NCBI RefSeq assembly: GCF_000732615.1
Contig: NZ_JPGL01000045.1
Coordinates: 17,177-81,176, forward strand
From: Burkholderia paludis
Lineage (GTDB): Bacteria > Pseudomonadota > Gammaproteobacteria > Burkholderiales > Burkholderiaceae
Length of the DNA stretch: 64,000 bases
Direction of reading: 5' to 3'
This document shows, piece after piece, positions 26,505 to 35,215 of the stretch. How positions within the stretch are numbered: the stretch's first letter is position 1; each line of letters opens with the position of its first letter. The position numbers and the translations under genes were made by a program. The notes beneath the pieces are model-generated. The model did no database searches and was not told where the DNA came from. It saw only the letters and a program-made list of their open reading frames with translations.

Positions 26505-27907
26505 CACCGGCCTCCCGCGCCGCGACGGCGATCGATCCAGTGCTGCAGCACGGCCACGCCCTCGTCCGACCACACCGCGCGCGGCCGCAACGCACGCACC
26601 GCGGCCAGCGCGTCGCGCGCATCGCCGAGCCCGTGCCGCATCGCCAGCCACGCGGCCGCGCACAGCACGCTGCGGCCGTAGCCGAGCGCGCAGCACACCA
26701 GCACGTCGCGCCCTTCGCCATGCAGCCGTTCCAGGGCCGCGACGGCCTGCGCGAGTTGCGCGGCCGTCGGCGCGACCAGATCGAGCTGGGGCACGGCCGC
26801 ATACGCGAGCGACGCGTCGGCCGCCGCCCAGCGCGGCATTTCGGCGGTCAGGTCGAGCAGCGCGGTGAAGCCGTGGCGGCGCACGTCGCGCGTCGTCGGC
26901 GTGCGGCCGATCGAGACGCGTTCGTCGATCCGCACCGGCGCCGGCTGCCGGAACGTCCAGGCCCGCGAATTGACGAACGCGCCGGCGATCGTCGGCGCGA
27001 GCAGCCAGCGGACGAACACCGGGTAACGCCCGTGCGCGTCCTTCAGGAAGGCGCCGGGCGCGCCGCGCCAGTAGATCCACGCGACGCACGCGAGCGCCAG
27101 CGCGACCCACCCCGCGGCCAGCGCCCAGCCGGGTGCGTGCGGCACGCACACCAGCGCCGCGAGCGCGAACGCCGCCGCGCCGAGCGCGTAGCGGCGCGCG
27201 AGCGCGCGGCCGGCCGCACCCGGCGACGCGTCGGCGCCCGGCAGCCGGCCCGACGCATCGCGCAGCGGAAACAGCAGCAGCGCAAGGCAGCCGACGGCGG
27301 CGCCGGTCGGCACGTCGATCGCGTGATGCTGGTAGGTCGTCAGCACCGACACGCCGATCGCCGCGAACCACAGATGCAGCACGGCGCGCGCGACCCTGCC
27401 GCGCAGGTGCCGCGCATAGACGGCCCACAGCACGACGAGCAGCCCGATATGCAGCGACGGCGCCTGGTTGAACGGCTTGTCGAACCCCATCAGCAGCGTG
27501 AACAGCGCACCGGCCACGCCGCCCGCGTCGGGCCGCTCGAACCCGAAACGCAGCGGCCACGCGATGAAGCACGCCACCGACACCAGTTGCACGGTCAGCA
27601 GCCGCTTCACGTGATCGAGCAGATCGGCGCGGCGGGTCCAGAAGAAGAACGACAGCGCGTACAGCAGGTCGATCGACCAGTACGGCACGATGGTCCACGG
27701 CACGAACGGAATCGCATGTTCCCAGCCGAACGCAAAGGTCGGCACCGCCGCGCGACGCGCGGCGAGCCAGTTCGCGAAGCCGTAGGTCGAGAAGAACACG
27801 GCGCCCATCGCCGCGAGCCAGCCGACGCGCAGCGCCAGCGACGCGTCACGCGCGCGGCCGTCCACCGGCTCGGCGAGACCGCCCGCGCCGCCGCCGAGCG
27901 CGCTCAT
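26504..27907 (-). CDS. PAP2 phosphatase fused to dual-specificity phosphatase (YnbD-like)
   Basis: 467 residues. Residues ~20-230 are a membrane PAP2 domain with 'FGFERP', 'NQAPSLHIGLLVVLWAVYAR' (PSLH motif) and 'TTYQHHAIDVPTGAAVG' (SxxxH-D-like third motif). Four more helices lead to a C-terminal dual-specificity/tyrosine phosphatase domain with the CX5R loop CALGYGR (C406-R412). The same PAP2-DSP fusion is E. coli YnbD. PAP2 could dephosphorylate lipid phosphates such as a phosphatidylglycerophosphate-like intermediate; the second domain may act on a soluble or lipid phosphate. ATGA overlap with the upstream hydrolase-methyltransferase gene. Confidence 0.86.
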   Translation of the reverse strand: MSALGGGAGGLAEPVDGRARDASLALRVGWLAAMGAVFFSTYGFANWLAARRAAVPTFAFGWEHAIPFVPWTIVPYWSIDLLYALSFFFWTRRADLLDHVKRLLTVQLVSVACFIAWPLRFGFERPDAGGVAGALFTLLMGFDKPFNQAPSLHIGLLVVLWAVYARHLRGRVARAVLHLWFAAIGVSVLTTYQHHAIDVPTGAAVGCLALLLFPLRDASGRLPGADASPGAAGRALARRYALGAAAFALAALVCVPHAPGWALAAGWVALALACVAWIYWRGAPGAFLKDAHGRYPVFVRWLLAPTIAGAFVNSRAWTFRQPAPVRIDERVSIGRTPTTRDVRRHGFTALLDLTAEMPRWAAADASLAYAAVPQLDLVAPTAAQLAQAVAALERLHGEGRDVLVCCALGYGRSVLCAAAWLAMRHGLGDARDALAAVRALRPRAVWSDEGVAVLQHWIDRRRGAGGR

Positions 27908-29673
27908 GACGCGTCGATCCGCTGCGCGAGGCTCACCGAGAAGATGCCCATTTCGTCGATCCGCTGCTCGAGCTTGCGGAACCCCGCCCGCGCGACGAGT
28001 TCGTCCATCTCGGCCTGCGAGCGGCGGCGCATCACCCAGGCCGCCTCGCCGCGATGATTGTTGAGCACGCGCGCGATGAATTCGATCTGCGGATGCCACG
28101 GCTGCCCCGTATAGACGAGATAGCCGCCCGGCGGCACGGCCTGCGCGAGCCCGCGCAGCGAACGCTCGATCAGCGCGTTCTCGCCGAACAGCTCGTAGAG
28201 CCCCGACACGATCGCGAGCGTCGGCCGCGGCTCGAGCGTCGCCAGCGACGCCTCGTCGAACGCGTCGCCGCGCTCGAAGCGCGCGATCGGCTCGAGGCCG
28301 CGCTGCGCGATCAGCACGCGCCCGGCCTCGACGTTCGGCGGGCTGTAGTCGCGCAGCGTGATGTCGTCGGGCGCCGCGCCGTCGCGCTCGGCCGCCGTCG
28401 CGATCGCATCGAGCACGTAGCGCCCGTGCCCCGCCGCGATGTCGACGATCCGCACCGGCGTGCCCTGGCCGCGCAGGCGGCCGATCGCCGCGCCGATCAG
28501 TTCCTGCAGATGCACCTTGCGCTGGCGGATCCCGACCCAGCCCGGCGCATCGAGGTAGGTGCGGTCGATCAGCGCGCCCACGCCGAGCCGCCCCTGCGCG
28601 CGGTTGCGGTACACGTAGTCGAGCGTCGAGCCCGAATCGAAGCCGAGCCGCAGCCCGAGCGCGATGCCGTCCGACAGCGCGCCGCCGGCCTTCAGGCCGG
28701 CGCGCGTGAGCGCCCAGTACGCACGTGCGAACACGTTCGCGGGCGGCCGCCCGAGCGCCGCGTACTCGTCGTGGAATGCGCCGCGCCGGTCGGCGTCGGC
28801 GAGCGACACGCGCGGGCTCGGCGCGTCGAATTCGCGCAACACGAACGCGCGCAGCGGCGCGAGCGCCTGTGCGCGATCGCGCTCGCCGAGCGTGTCGTGA
28901 TAGAAGCCCGGCAGCACGATGCGCTCCTTGCGCGCCGAGCCGAGCCGTTCGAAGAAGCGGTCCTGCGGGCCGCGATGCACGACCCAGTCGGCGCCCGAGA
29001 TCAGCAGTTGCGTCGGCACCGTGATCGCGGCCGCGTCGGCGACGATCCGCTGCGCGGTGTCGTGCAGGTCGAGCAGCATGTTGACCGCGATCGGCCGCGT
29101 GATCAGCGGATCGGACGCATAGCTCGCGATCCGCTCGGGATCGTGCGTGAGGAATTTCGGCTTCACGTAGCTGTTCACGTAGAACAGCCCGCGCAGCCGG
29201 TGCATCAGCCGCAGCCCCGGCCGCGCGAACGGCACGTAGAGCTTGATGTGGAACGCCGGCGACGCGACGACGAGCGCGCGGATCGGCGGTGCGTAATCGT
29301 GCACCCAGGTCGCCGCGAGCACCGCGCCGACGCTCTGGCCGACCACGGCGACATCCTCGATCGCGATGCCGTGCGTGTCGCGGATGTGTTCGACGAAGGT
29401 CTGCAGGTCGCGCACCGATGCGGCCGCGCTCGGGCTGTAGCCGCGCGCGCCCGGCGAGCGCCCGTGGCCGCGGGCGTCCCAGGCGAAGAAGGCGAAATCC
29501 GGCAGGTCGAGTTCGTCGACGAGGTGCGCGACGCGCGCCGAGTGTTCGTGGCCGCGATGCAGCAGCACGATTGCGCCGCGGCAGCGCGGGCCGGTGGCCG
29601 GCCAGTGACGATAGAACAGCGTTTCGCCGTCGTGCGTGATGAAGTCGGCCTCGCGGGCCGTGCGTGCGTTCAT
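27904..29673 (-). CDS. Alpha/beta hydrolase fused to SAM methyltransferase (YnbC-like)
   Basis: 589 residues, two enzymes in one chain. Residues 1-285 form a serine hydrolase: nucleophile S114 in 'VVGQSVGAVLA' (GxSxG), Asp D229 in 'LLISGADWVVH', His H259 in 'LPGFYHDT', close to lysophospholipase/monoglyceride-lipase-like members. Residues ~300-589 are a class I methyltransferase, with SAM motif I 'RIVDIAAGHGRYVLD' (D411-G417) and 'VSGLYELF' near the acidic motif. E. coli YnbC has this same order. The pair suggests acyl-chain or head-group release coupled to methylation of a lipid. Second gene of the operon, 79 bp after the phosphatidyltransferase. Confidence 0.88.
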   Translation of the reverse strand: MNARTAREADFITHDGETLFYRHWPATGPRCRGAIVLLHRGHEHSARVAHLVDELDLPDFAFFAWDARGHGRSPGARGYSPSAAASVRDLQTFVEHIRDTHGIAIEDVAVVGQSVGAVLAATWVHDYAPPIRALVVASPAFHIKLYVPFARPGLRLMHRLRGLFYVNSYVKPKFLTHDPERIASYASDPLITRPIAVNMLLDLHDTAQRIVADAAAITVPTQLLISGADWVVHRGPQDRFFERLGSARKERIVLPGFYHDTLGERDRAQALAPLRAFVLREFDAPSPRVSLADADRRGAFHDEYAALGRPPANVFARAYWALTRAGLKAGGALSDGIALGLRLGFDSGSTLDYVYRNRAQGRLGVGALIDRTYLDAPGWVGIRQRKVHLQELIGAAIGRLRGQGTPVRIVDIAAGHGRYVLDAIATAAERDGAAPDDITLRDYSPPNVEAGRVLIAQRGLEPIARFERGDAFDEASLATLEPRPTLAIVSGLYELFGENALIERSLRGLAQAVPPGGYLVYTGQPWHPQIEFIARVLNNHRGEAAWVMRRRSQAEMDELVARAGFRKLEQRIDEMGIFSVSLAQRIDAS

Positions 29674-29752
29674 GCTATTTCTCTCGTTTCGTTATTCGAA
29701 TCATATGGCGCCGCCCTCCGGCGCCGGGTACCGCCACTGCGCGATGCCGTGC

Positions 29753-30358
29753 TCAGCCGCCCTTTTCGGCGATGCCGGCCTGGACGCGGCGCACGACGGT
29801 CACGATCGACAGCACGATCAGCAGCCGCCACAGCCACGCGGCGATGCTGCCGACCGGAAAACCGAGCCCGATCCACAGCGCGAACGCGCCCAGGGCGAGC
29901 GCGCGGTCGCTCTTGCCGAACGGGCCGTCGTAGCGGCGGCTCACGCCGACCAGCGGGCCGATCAGCCCCGCGCATTCGACGATCGCCGCCGTCAGCGCGA
30001 ACAGCCAGACGTCTGCCGCAGCGAACGCCGACACCGCGAGGAACGGCAGCACCAGCGCGATATCGGACACGACGTCGCCGAGTTCGTTCAGATAAGCGCC
30101 GAGCGTACTCTTCTGGTTGTGCTCGCGCGCGAGCATTCCGTCGATCGCATTGAGCGCCATCCGCACGAACAGCCACAGCGGAATCAGCAGGAACAGCGCG
30201 CGGGCGAATACGCCGAGCCCGGCGAGCGCGCCGACGACGATCGAGCCGCCAGCCGCGAACAGCGTGACCTGGTTGGCCGTGACGCCGCGTGCGGCGAGCG
30301 AATTCGCGAACGGACGCAGGCGATTCTGGAATTTGGGTTTGAGTGCGTAGAGGCTCAT
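29753..30358 (-). CDS. CDP-alcohol phosphatidyltransferase (YnbA-like)
   Basis: 201 residues, about six helices, with the CDP-alcohol phosphotransferase signature D73-G74-x2-A77-R78-x8-G87-x3-N91-x3-D95-x3-D99. The second conserved Asp is Asn here ('GAYLNELGDVVSD'), a pattern I associate with the YnbA subgroup, so I read it as a subfamily trait and not as inactivation. The enzyme would join a CDP-diacylglycerol (or CDP-alcohol) to an alcohol to make a phospholipid. Start MSLYALKPKF is the conserved N-terminus. First gene of the minus-strand operon and divergent from the acyltransferase at 30811. Confidence 0.86.
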   Translation of the reverse strand: MSLYALKPKFQNRLRPFANSLAARGVTANQVTLFAAGGSIVVGALAGLGVFARALFLLIPLWLFVRMALNAIDGMLAREHNQKSTLGAYLNELGDVVSDIALVLPFLAVSAFAAADVWLFALTAAIVECAGLIGPLVGVSRRYDGPFGKSDRALALGAFALWIGLGFPVGSIAAWLWRLLIVLSIVTVVRRVQAGIAEKGG

Positions 30359-30810
30359 CGTTTTATTTGCGCGGCACAGTCGGATACGTTCGACGCCGCC
30401 ATGCCCCAGGCGGCGCAACGGCCCACGTCGGCCTGTCGTGGACGGCCCTAATCGTCGCCGAGCGGCCCCGATGCGTCAAGCGTGCACGCGGCCCGCCGGC
30501 GCGGCGCCAAATCTGGCGTTTTTGGCGGAAACTCGCGATAATCCGCTGGCCCGGCCGCAGCGACAATCGTTCGACCTGTAGCCGGGCACTCGTGCAACAG
30601 CCGATCATCACGCCGCCGAACGGTGCACGCGCCGCGACGCGACAGCGGTATGACGGCGACTCGTCCGATTATCGCGGACCTGCGACAGGCAGCCACGAAT
30701 TTGAAAAAATTTAAACAAAGGCCGTCCGGCGCGCATCCTGCCGCGCCGGCATTCCGGGATCCGGCCCGCCCTTGCGGCGGCCGGGCATGCAGGCAGGAGG
30801 CGCAGCGCCG
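30359..30810. promoter_or_regulatory. Divergent intergenic region of the lipid cluster
   Basis: 452 bp with no gene I can support. An A/T-rich run at ~30699-30722 (ttgaaaaaatttaaacaaagg) stands out from >65% GC flanks and is a good place for the acyltransferase promoter. The left half has lower coding-like character and probably carries the minus-strand operon promoter. No convincing operator seen. Confidence 0.5.
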
Positions 30811-31443
30811 ATGAACATCCTCAACGTCTGGCAGCGCGACTTCCTGCTGTCCATCGTACGGCTCGTCGCCGGTGCGTATCCGGTCTGGCATCAGGCGCCG
30901 CCGACCCCGACACAGAAGATCTATTTCTCGAACCACACGAGCCACATCGACACGCTCGCGATCCTCGCCGCGCTGCCGCGCGACGTACGCGCGGTCGTGC
31001 GACCGGTCGCCGCACGCGATTACTGGGACAGCAGCGACCTGAAGCGCCATATCGCGCAGAAGCTGCTGAACGTCGTGCTGATCGATCGCCACCGCGAGTC
31101 GGGCGGCGACCCGCTCGACCCCGTGCGCGACGCGCTCCGGCAAGGCCATTCGATCATCATCTTCCCCGAGGGCACGCGCGGCGCCGAGATCCTGCCGCAG
31201 CCGTTCAAGAGCGGGCTGTTCCATCTCGCGACCGAGTTTCCGCACGTCGCGCTCGCCCCCGTCTATCTCGAGAACCTGCAGCGGATCATGCCGAAGGGCG
31301 CGATCTGGCCGGTGCCGCTGATCTGCAAGGTGCACTTCGGCGCGAACGAGGCGCTCGACGCGCAGGAAGACAAGCCGACCTTCCTCGCCCGCATGCGCGA
31401 CGCGGTCGTCGCGCTCGCGCCGCCGCAGCGGCCGGCCGGCTGA
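30811..31443 (+). CDS. 1-acyl-sn-glycerol-3-phosphate acyltransferase (PlsC-like)
   Basis: 210 residues. Glycerolipid acyltransferase motifs: HX4D as 'FSNHTSHIDTLA' (H42-D47) and 'IIIFPEGTRG' (118-124), then the third block 'VALAPVYLENLQRI'. A GGAGG element lies 10 bp before ATG 30811. No strong transmembrane anchor apart from a hydrophobic N-terminus. It would acylate lysophosphatidic acid or a related lysolipid. It lies 35 bp upstream of the CdsA-like gene and divergent from the YnbA-like gene, so the cluster could build its own CDP-activated lipid from a lyso precursor. E. coli ynbABCD has no such acyltransferase. Confidence 0.88.
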   Translation: MNILNVWQRDFLLSIVRLVAGAYPVWHQAPPTPTQKIYFSNHTSHIDTLAILAALPRDVRAVVRPVAARDYWDSSDLKRHIAQKLLNVVLIDRHRESGGDPLDPVRDALRQGHSIIIFPEGTRGAEILPQPFKSGLFHLATEFPHVALAPVYLENLQRIMPKGAIWPVPLICKVHFGANEALDAQEDKPTFLARMRDAVVALAPPQRPAG

Positions 31444-31478
31444 ACGCGGCCCCCCCTTTCCTTTTTCCGGATATACCC

Positions 31479-32408
31479 ATGCGAACTCTCTTCTGGGAAC
31501 TGGTCGCGGGCGTCACGGGCGTGCTCGTCGTCGCCACCGTGATCGGCGCGATCCTCGGCGCGCGCAGCGGCGGCGCGAGCACGACCATCGACAACCTGAA
31601 CCAGCGCATCCGCGCGTGGTGGGCGATGATCGCGATCATGGTCATCGCCATCAGCCTCGGCAACAACATCACGTATCTCGTGTTCGCGGTGCTGTCCTAC
31701 CTGACGCTGCGCGAATTCATCACGCTCACGCCGACCACCGCGAGCGACCATACGACGCTGTTCATCGCGTTCTTCGTCGCGATCCCCGTGCAGTACCTGC
31801 TGCTCGGGATCAACTGGTACGGCATGTATTCGATCTTCGTGCCCGTGCACCTGTTCTTCGCGATGTCGCTCGTGTCCGCGCTCACGCAGGACACGCGCGA
31901 ATTCCTGAGCCGCAACGCGAAGATCAACTGGGCGCTGATGGTGTGCGTATACGGCCTGAGCCACGCGCCGGCCGTGCTGATCCTCGACATCCCGCACTAC
32001 ACGGGGCAGAACCCGCTGCTGCTGTTCTTCTTCCTGTTCGTCGTGCAGATCAGCGACGTGCTGCAGTACGTGGTCGGCAAACTGTTCGGACGACGCAAGA
32101 TCGCGCCGCAGCTGTCGCCGTCGAAGACGATCGAAGGGTTCGTCGGCGGCGGCCTGCTGGCGACGCTGTGCGGCGCGGCGCTGTATCGCGTGACGCCGTT
32201 CAGCTTCGGCGCGGCGTTCGGGATCTCCCTCGCGATCGTGATCGCGGGCTTCGTCGGCGGCCTCGTGCTGTCGGCCGTCAAGCGCTCGCTCGGCACCAAG
32301 GACTGGGGCTCGATGATCGCCGGCCACGGCGGGATGCTCGACCGGGTCGACTCGATCTGCTTCGCCGCCCCGGTGTTCTTCCACCTCGTGCGCTACCTGT
32401 ACGTGTGA
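31479..32408 (+). CDS. CdsA-like phosphatidate cytidylyltransferase (YnbB-like)
   Basis: 309 residues, seven or eight membrane helices. The CdsA signature is intact: 'QISDVLQYVVGKLFG' (Asp), 'LSPSKTIEGFVGGG' (213-224), and the C-terminal 'KRSLGTKDWGSMIAGHGGMLDRVDS', shown here in parts: 'KRSLGTKDWG' and 'GHGGMLDRVDS', with the metal-binding D and GHGG(M/F)xDR pattern. It would make CDP-diacylglycerol from phosphatidate and CTP. A chromosomal housekeeping cdsA should exist elsewhere, so this is a dedicated second copy, as YnbB is in E. coli. Confidence 0.9.
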   Translation: MRTLFWELVAGVTGVLVVATVIGAILGARSGGASTTIDNLNQRIRAWWAMIAIMVIAISLGNNITYLVFAVLSYLTLREFITLTPTTASDHTTLFIAFFVAIPVQYLLLGINWYGMYSIFVPVHLFFAMSLVSALTQDTREFLSRNAKINWALMVCVYGLSHAPAVLILDIPHYTGQNPLLLFFFLFVVQISDVLQYVVGKLFGRRKIAPQLSPSKTIEGFVGGGLLATLCGAALYRVTPFSFGAAFGISLAIVIAGFVGGLVLSAVKRSLGTKDWGSMIAGHGGMLDRVDSICFAAPVFFHLVRYLYV

Positions 32409-32454
32409 CGCCCGGGCGGGCGGCGCGACGCCGCCCGCGCCGTCGCGCGCGCAT

Positions 32455-33258
32455 TCAGTATCCCTCGCGCAGCGCCTTCGGCACGACGTAGCGGCCGCGC
32501 GCGGCGTCGAACTTCACCGTGTAGCGCGCGTGGAGATCCCGGTCGCCGCGCGAACCCGTCTCGGTCACCGTCAGCGGATAGACGTCGCCGCTGGCCGTCG
32601 TGTCGGGCACGATCGTGAACGTGCGGCTCTCGCAATGCGACTTCGCGTTCCCGCAATCGAGCGAGCCCTGGTTGTCCAGCGCTTCGTCGATCCGCGGCGC
32701 GGCCTCGACGAGCGCATTGCCGTACGGCAGCCAGATCGACCGCATCGCCATCGTGTAGCCCTGCAGCGTGACGCCGTCGCCGATCGTGAAGCCGAACAGG
32801 TGCGGACCGTAGCGCTCGATGCGCACGGTGCCCGGCTCGCCGTGCTTGCCGGACGCGATGTCCGCCTTCTTCACCACCGGCGCGAGCGTCTTGCCGTCCG
32901 CGGCCGGCTTCAGCACGTACAGGTCGATCGTGCCGGTCGTGCCGTCCGAATCCATCCCCGGCATGCCGTTCTGCACGGCCGCCTCGGTCTCCCCGCACAT
33001 CGCGAGCAGGTAGCGCGGGCCGTCGGCCGTCGCGACGCGCAGCGAACCGCACGGCGCATAGATGAAATCGCCCGGGTCCGACTGCCAGCCCTTGCGGTCC
33101 GCGCGCCAGGTGCCGTAGCTGTCGTGGATGAACGCCTGCAGCAGGCCGTCGGACGCGATCGGCCCGGCGGCGCGCGCCGCCGGCGGCGACGCCGCCCACA
33201 CCAGGCAGGCAACGGACAGTGCCAGACGTCGCACCAGGGGATGAGCGGATGAAATCAT
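32455..33258 (-). CDS. Secreted protein of unknown function (267 aa)
   Basis: A signal peptide (MISSAHPLVRRLALSVACLVW..., cleavage near AARA-AG) precedes ~235 residues without a fold I recognise. Three Cys-containing segments ('IYAPCGSLRV', 'LLAMCGETE', 'LDCGNAKSHCESRTF') could form disulphides in the periplasm. Mature N-terminus 'GLLQAFIHDSYGTWRAD' and the strand-rich middle suggest a globular periplasmic protein. It follows the DUF1266 gene by 60 bp on the same strand and may end that operon. Convergent with the CdsA-like gene. Confidence 0.7.
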   Translation of the reverse strand: MISSAHPLVRRLALSVACLVWAASPPAARAAGPIASDGLLQAFIHDSYGTWRADRKGWQSDPGDFIYAPCGSLRVATADGPRYLLAMCGETEAAVQNGMPGMDSDGTTGTIDLYVLKPAADGKTLAPVVKKADIASGKHGEPGTVRIERYGPHLFGFTIGDGVTLQGYTMAMRSIWLPYGNALVEAAPRIDEALDNQGSLDCGNAKSHCESRTFTIVPDTTASGDVYPLTVTETGSRGDRDLHARYTVKFDAARGRYVVPKALREGY

Positions 33259-33318
33259 GTCGGCGTCGAGAGCAACGAGGAACAGTATGGAAAACAGACG
33301 GCCGGCAGCATCGACGCG

Positions 33319-33990
33319 TCAGCGCGGTTGCGCGACCGGTTCGGGATCGAAGGCCGCCAGCCCGGGCCACGCCGCCCGGCCCCACGCGCCGTCGGCCGGC
33401 GCAAGCCAGCGCTGCAGCGTCGCGTCGTCGAACGCCTTGCCGAACGGATCGGCACGAAATCCGGCCACCCATTGCCTGCGCCCCGCGATGTATGCGCCGC
33501 CGAAATCCGCCCAGCTGCCGAAACAGTCCTGCGCGCGCTGCGCGTTGAGCAGCAGCACCCGCCACGCGGTGTCCGGCCCGGTCCAGCCCATCAGCATCGC
33601 CACGCGCGCGAGGAACGCCATCCGCGCGCAGGCGAACGCGAGCGCCGCGCGCGGATCGTCGGTCGGCTGCAGCCCATGCAGGTCGGCGCGGAACCACTGC
33701 GTCTCGAGCACGCGCGCCAGATGCGCGCGCGCATCGTCGTCCGTCGCATCGGTGCGCAACTCCATCTGATGCAGCATCTGCGCGCGCAGGAACTTGCGCG
33801 ACGTGTCGTTCAGGTGGCTCGTCTGCGCATCGTCGAAACCCGTGAACCCCGTCGCTTCCACGTACGGATGCGCGAGCAGCAGCGCCCAGTGCTTGCGGGC
33901 CGACAACGCGGGGCGACGCGCGACGCGCCCGCGGACGTAGCGCACGATCCGCCACAGCACGAACAGGGCAACGATCAGCTTGAATATCAT
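33319..33990 (-). CDS. DUF1266 family protein
   Basis: 223 residues with an N-terminal hydrophobic anchor (MIFKLIVALFVLWRIVRYV, first 19) and a C-terminal block 'WADFGGAYIAGRRQWVAGF' (split) typical of DUF1266, whose members include E. coli YbeU and YbeR. The consensus also covers 'LNAQRAQDCFGSWADFG' (near residue 155). Function unknown; the membrane anchor would tether it to the inner face of the membrane or the periplasm. AAGGGGC lies 7-8 bp before the ATG. It follows the PcfJ-like gene by 13 bp, so it is coupled to it. Confidence 0.78.
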   Translation of the reverse strand: MIFKLIVALFVLWRIVRYVRGRVARRPALSARKHWALLLAHPYVEATGFTGFDDAQTSHLNDTSRKFLRAQMLHQMELRTDATDDDARAHLARVLETQWFRADLHGLQPTDDPRAALAFACARMAFLARVAMLMGWTGPDTAWRVLLLNAQRAQDCFGSWADFGGAYIAGRRQWVAGFRADPFGKAFDDATLQRWLAPADGAWGRAAWPGLAAFDPEPVAQPR

Positions 33991-34003
33991 GGTCTTTGCC
34001 CCT

Positions 34004-35215
34004 TCATGCGCGCGCGGCGGCGTCGCGCGGCGCCTCGTATCCGGGCCAGCCCACCTCCTCGGTTGCAAACGCGGGCGGCGCCTCGTCCGCACGCGCGGCC
34101 GGCGCCAGCGTCGCGCGCACCGCGTAGCGCACCGAACCGGCACGCGGCGGCCGCGCCTGCAACAGCTCCGGTTGCCGCGCGGCGACCAGCCACTCGACGG
34201 TCGGCGTCGGCTCGGCGAGCCGCCCGAACAGCTGCGGATGGCGCGCGACGAGCCGCGCTTGCGACGCGGCGTCCGTCACGTCCTCGATCCGGCACCACCC
34301 CGAGGCGGTATGGACGACGCCGAGCGCGATGCAGTCGGGCGGCGTGCGATCCGTCGTCCCCAGCGCATTCAGGCAGGCCAGTACGTCGTCGACGTAGCGC
34401 TCGACCGGCGGCCGGTTCTGTTTGCCCTTGACCTGATCGACGTCGAGGCCGCCGTCCGCGCGCACCGTGACGCCGATCGTGATGTGCGGCTGGCCGCTCG
34501 CGTCCCGGAAGCTCAGCAACCGCAGCGTGCGCGCCTCGATCGCTTCCGCATAGCGCCCGCCATAGCCGCCCGCCAGCGCCTGCCGGTCGGCGAACTGGCC
34601 GAGGCAATGGCGCATCACGTAACTCTCGAACGCCATTTCGGCGCGCAGCAGCGCACTGTCGGGCAGGAATTCGACGAAGCGCCCGTTGGCCGTGTCGCAC
34701 CACGTACGCAACGCATCGGGCTGGCTCTCGCGCCAGCCGCGCGCGATCCGGGACGCCATCTCCGCGTGCTCGCGCTCCCACAGCGCGAGCGCCTGCGGGC
34801 AATTGACCCGATCGAGCTTGCCCTCGAGCCCGGTCCCCTTGCGCGACTCGAGAAACTCGACGAGCGTGGTTTCGAGCGCGAGGAGCGCCGCGTCGTTCGG
34901 GTCGACCCAGACGACGGGCGCCTGCCGGCCGGCGTCTGCGTCGCCGGCCGTCTTCGCATCGGCGCCGAAGCGCCTGACGACCCACGCCGGCGGCGCGGCC
35001 TGGCCGAGCGCCTGGCGCGCGTCGTCGAGCGAGACGATCGTGCGCGCGGGCGCGAAGTTCGCGACGACATGCCGGTAGAAATGGTTGAGCAGCCACGCGC
35101 GCACGGCGTCGGCGTCGCCCCGTGCGCTGCTGCGCGCGGCGATCGCCGCTTTCAGCGCGTCGGCGTTCAGCGCATTGCGCGGCGCGTAACCGGCCCGCCG
35201 GCCGACGGCCGTCAT
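34004..35215 (-). CDS. PcfJ-like domain protein (403 aa)
   Basis: Central segment residues ~200-290 reads 'YVMRHCLGQFADRQALAGG', 'RTLRLLSFRDASGQPHITI' and 'LDVDQVKGKQNRPPVERYV', which fits the PcfJ-like pattern (HC-G...., then RD..G.P..T, then Q-KGK-N-PP). PcfJ proteins come from conjugative plasmids and phage-linked loci; their activity is unknown. Here it is chromosomal and its ATG overlaps the stop of the 793-aa gene by 4 bp. N-terminal ~190 residues and C-terminal ~110 residues are unassigned; the C-terminus has 'PTPTVEWLVAARQPELL'. My family call is by pattern only. Confidence 0.7.
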   Translation of the reverse strand: MTAVGRRAGYAPRNALNADALKAAIAARSSARGDADAVRAWLLNHFYRHVVANFAPARTIVSLDDARQALGQAAPPAWVVRRFGADAKTAGDADAGRQAPVVWVDPNDAALLALETTLVEFLESRKGTGLEGKLDRVNCPQALALWEREHAEMASRIARGWRESQPDALRTWCDTANGRFVEFLPDSALLRAEMAFESYVMRHCLGQFADRQALAGGYGGRYAEAIEARTLRLLSFRDASGQPHITIGVTVRADGGLDVDQVKGKQNRPPVERYVDDVLACLNALGTTDRTPPDCIALGVVHTASGWCRIEDVTDAASQARLVARHPQLFGRLAEPTPTVEWLVAARQPELLQARPPRAGSVRYAVRATLAPAARADEAPPAFATEEVGWPGYEAPRDAAARA

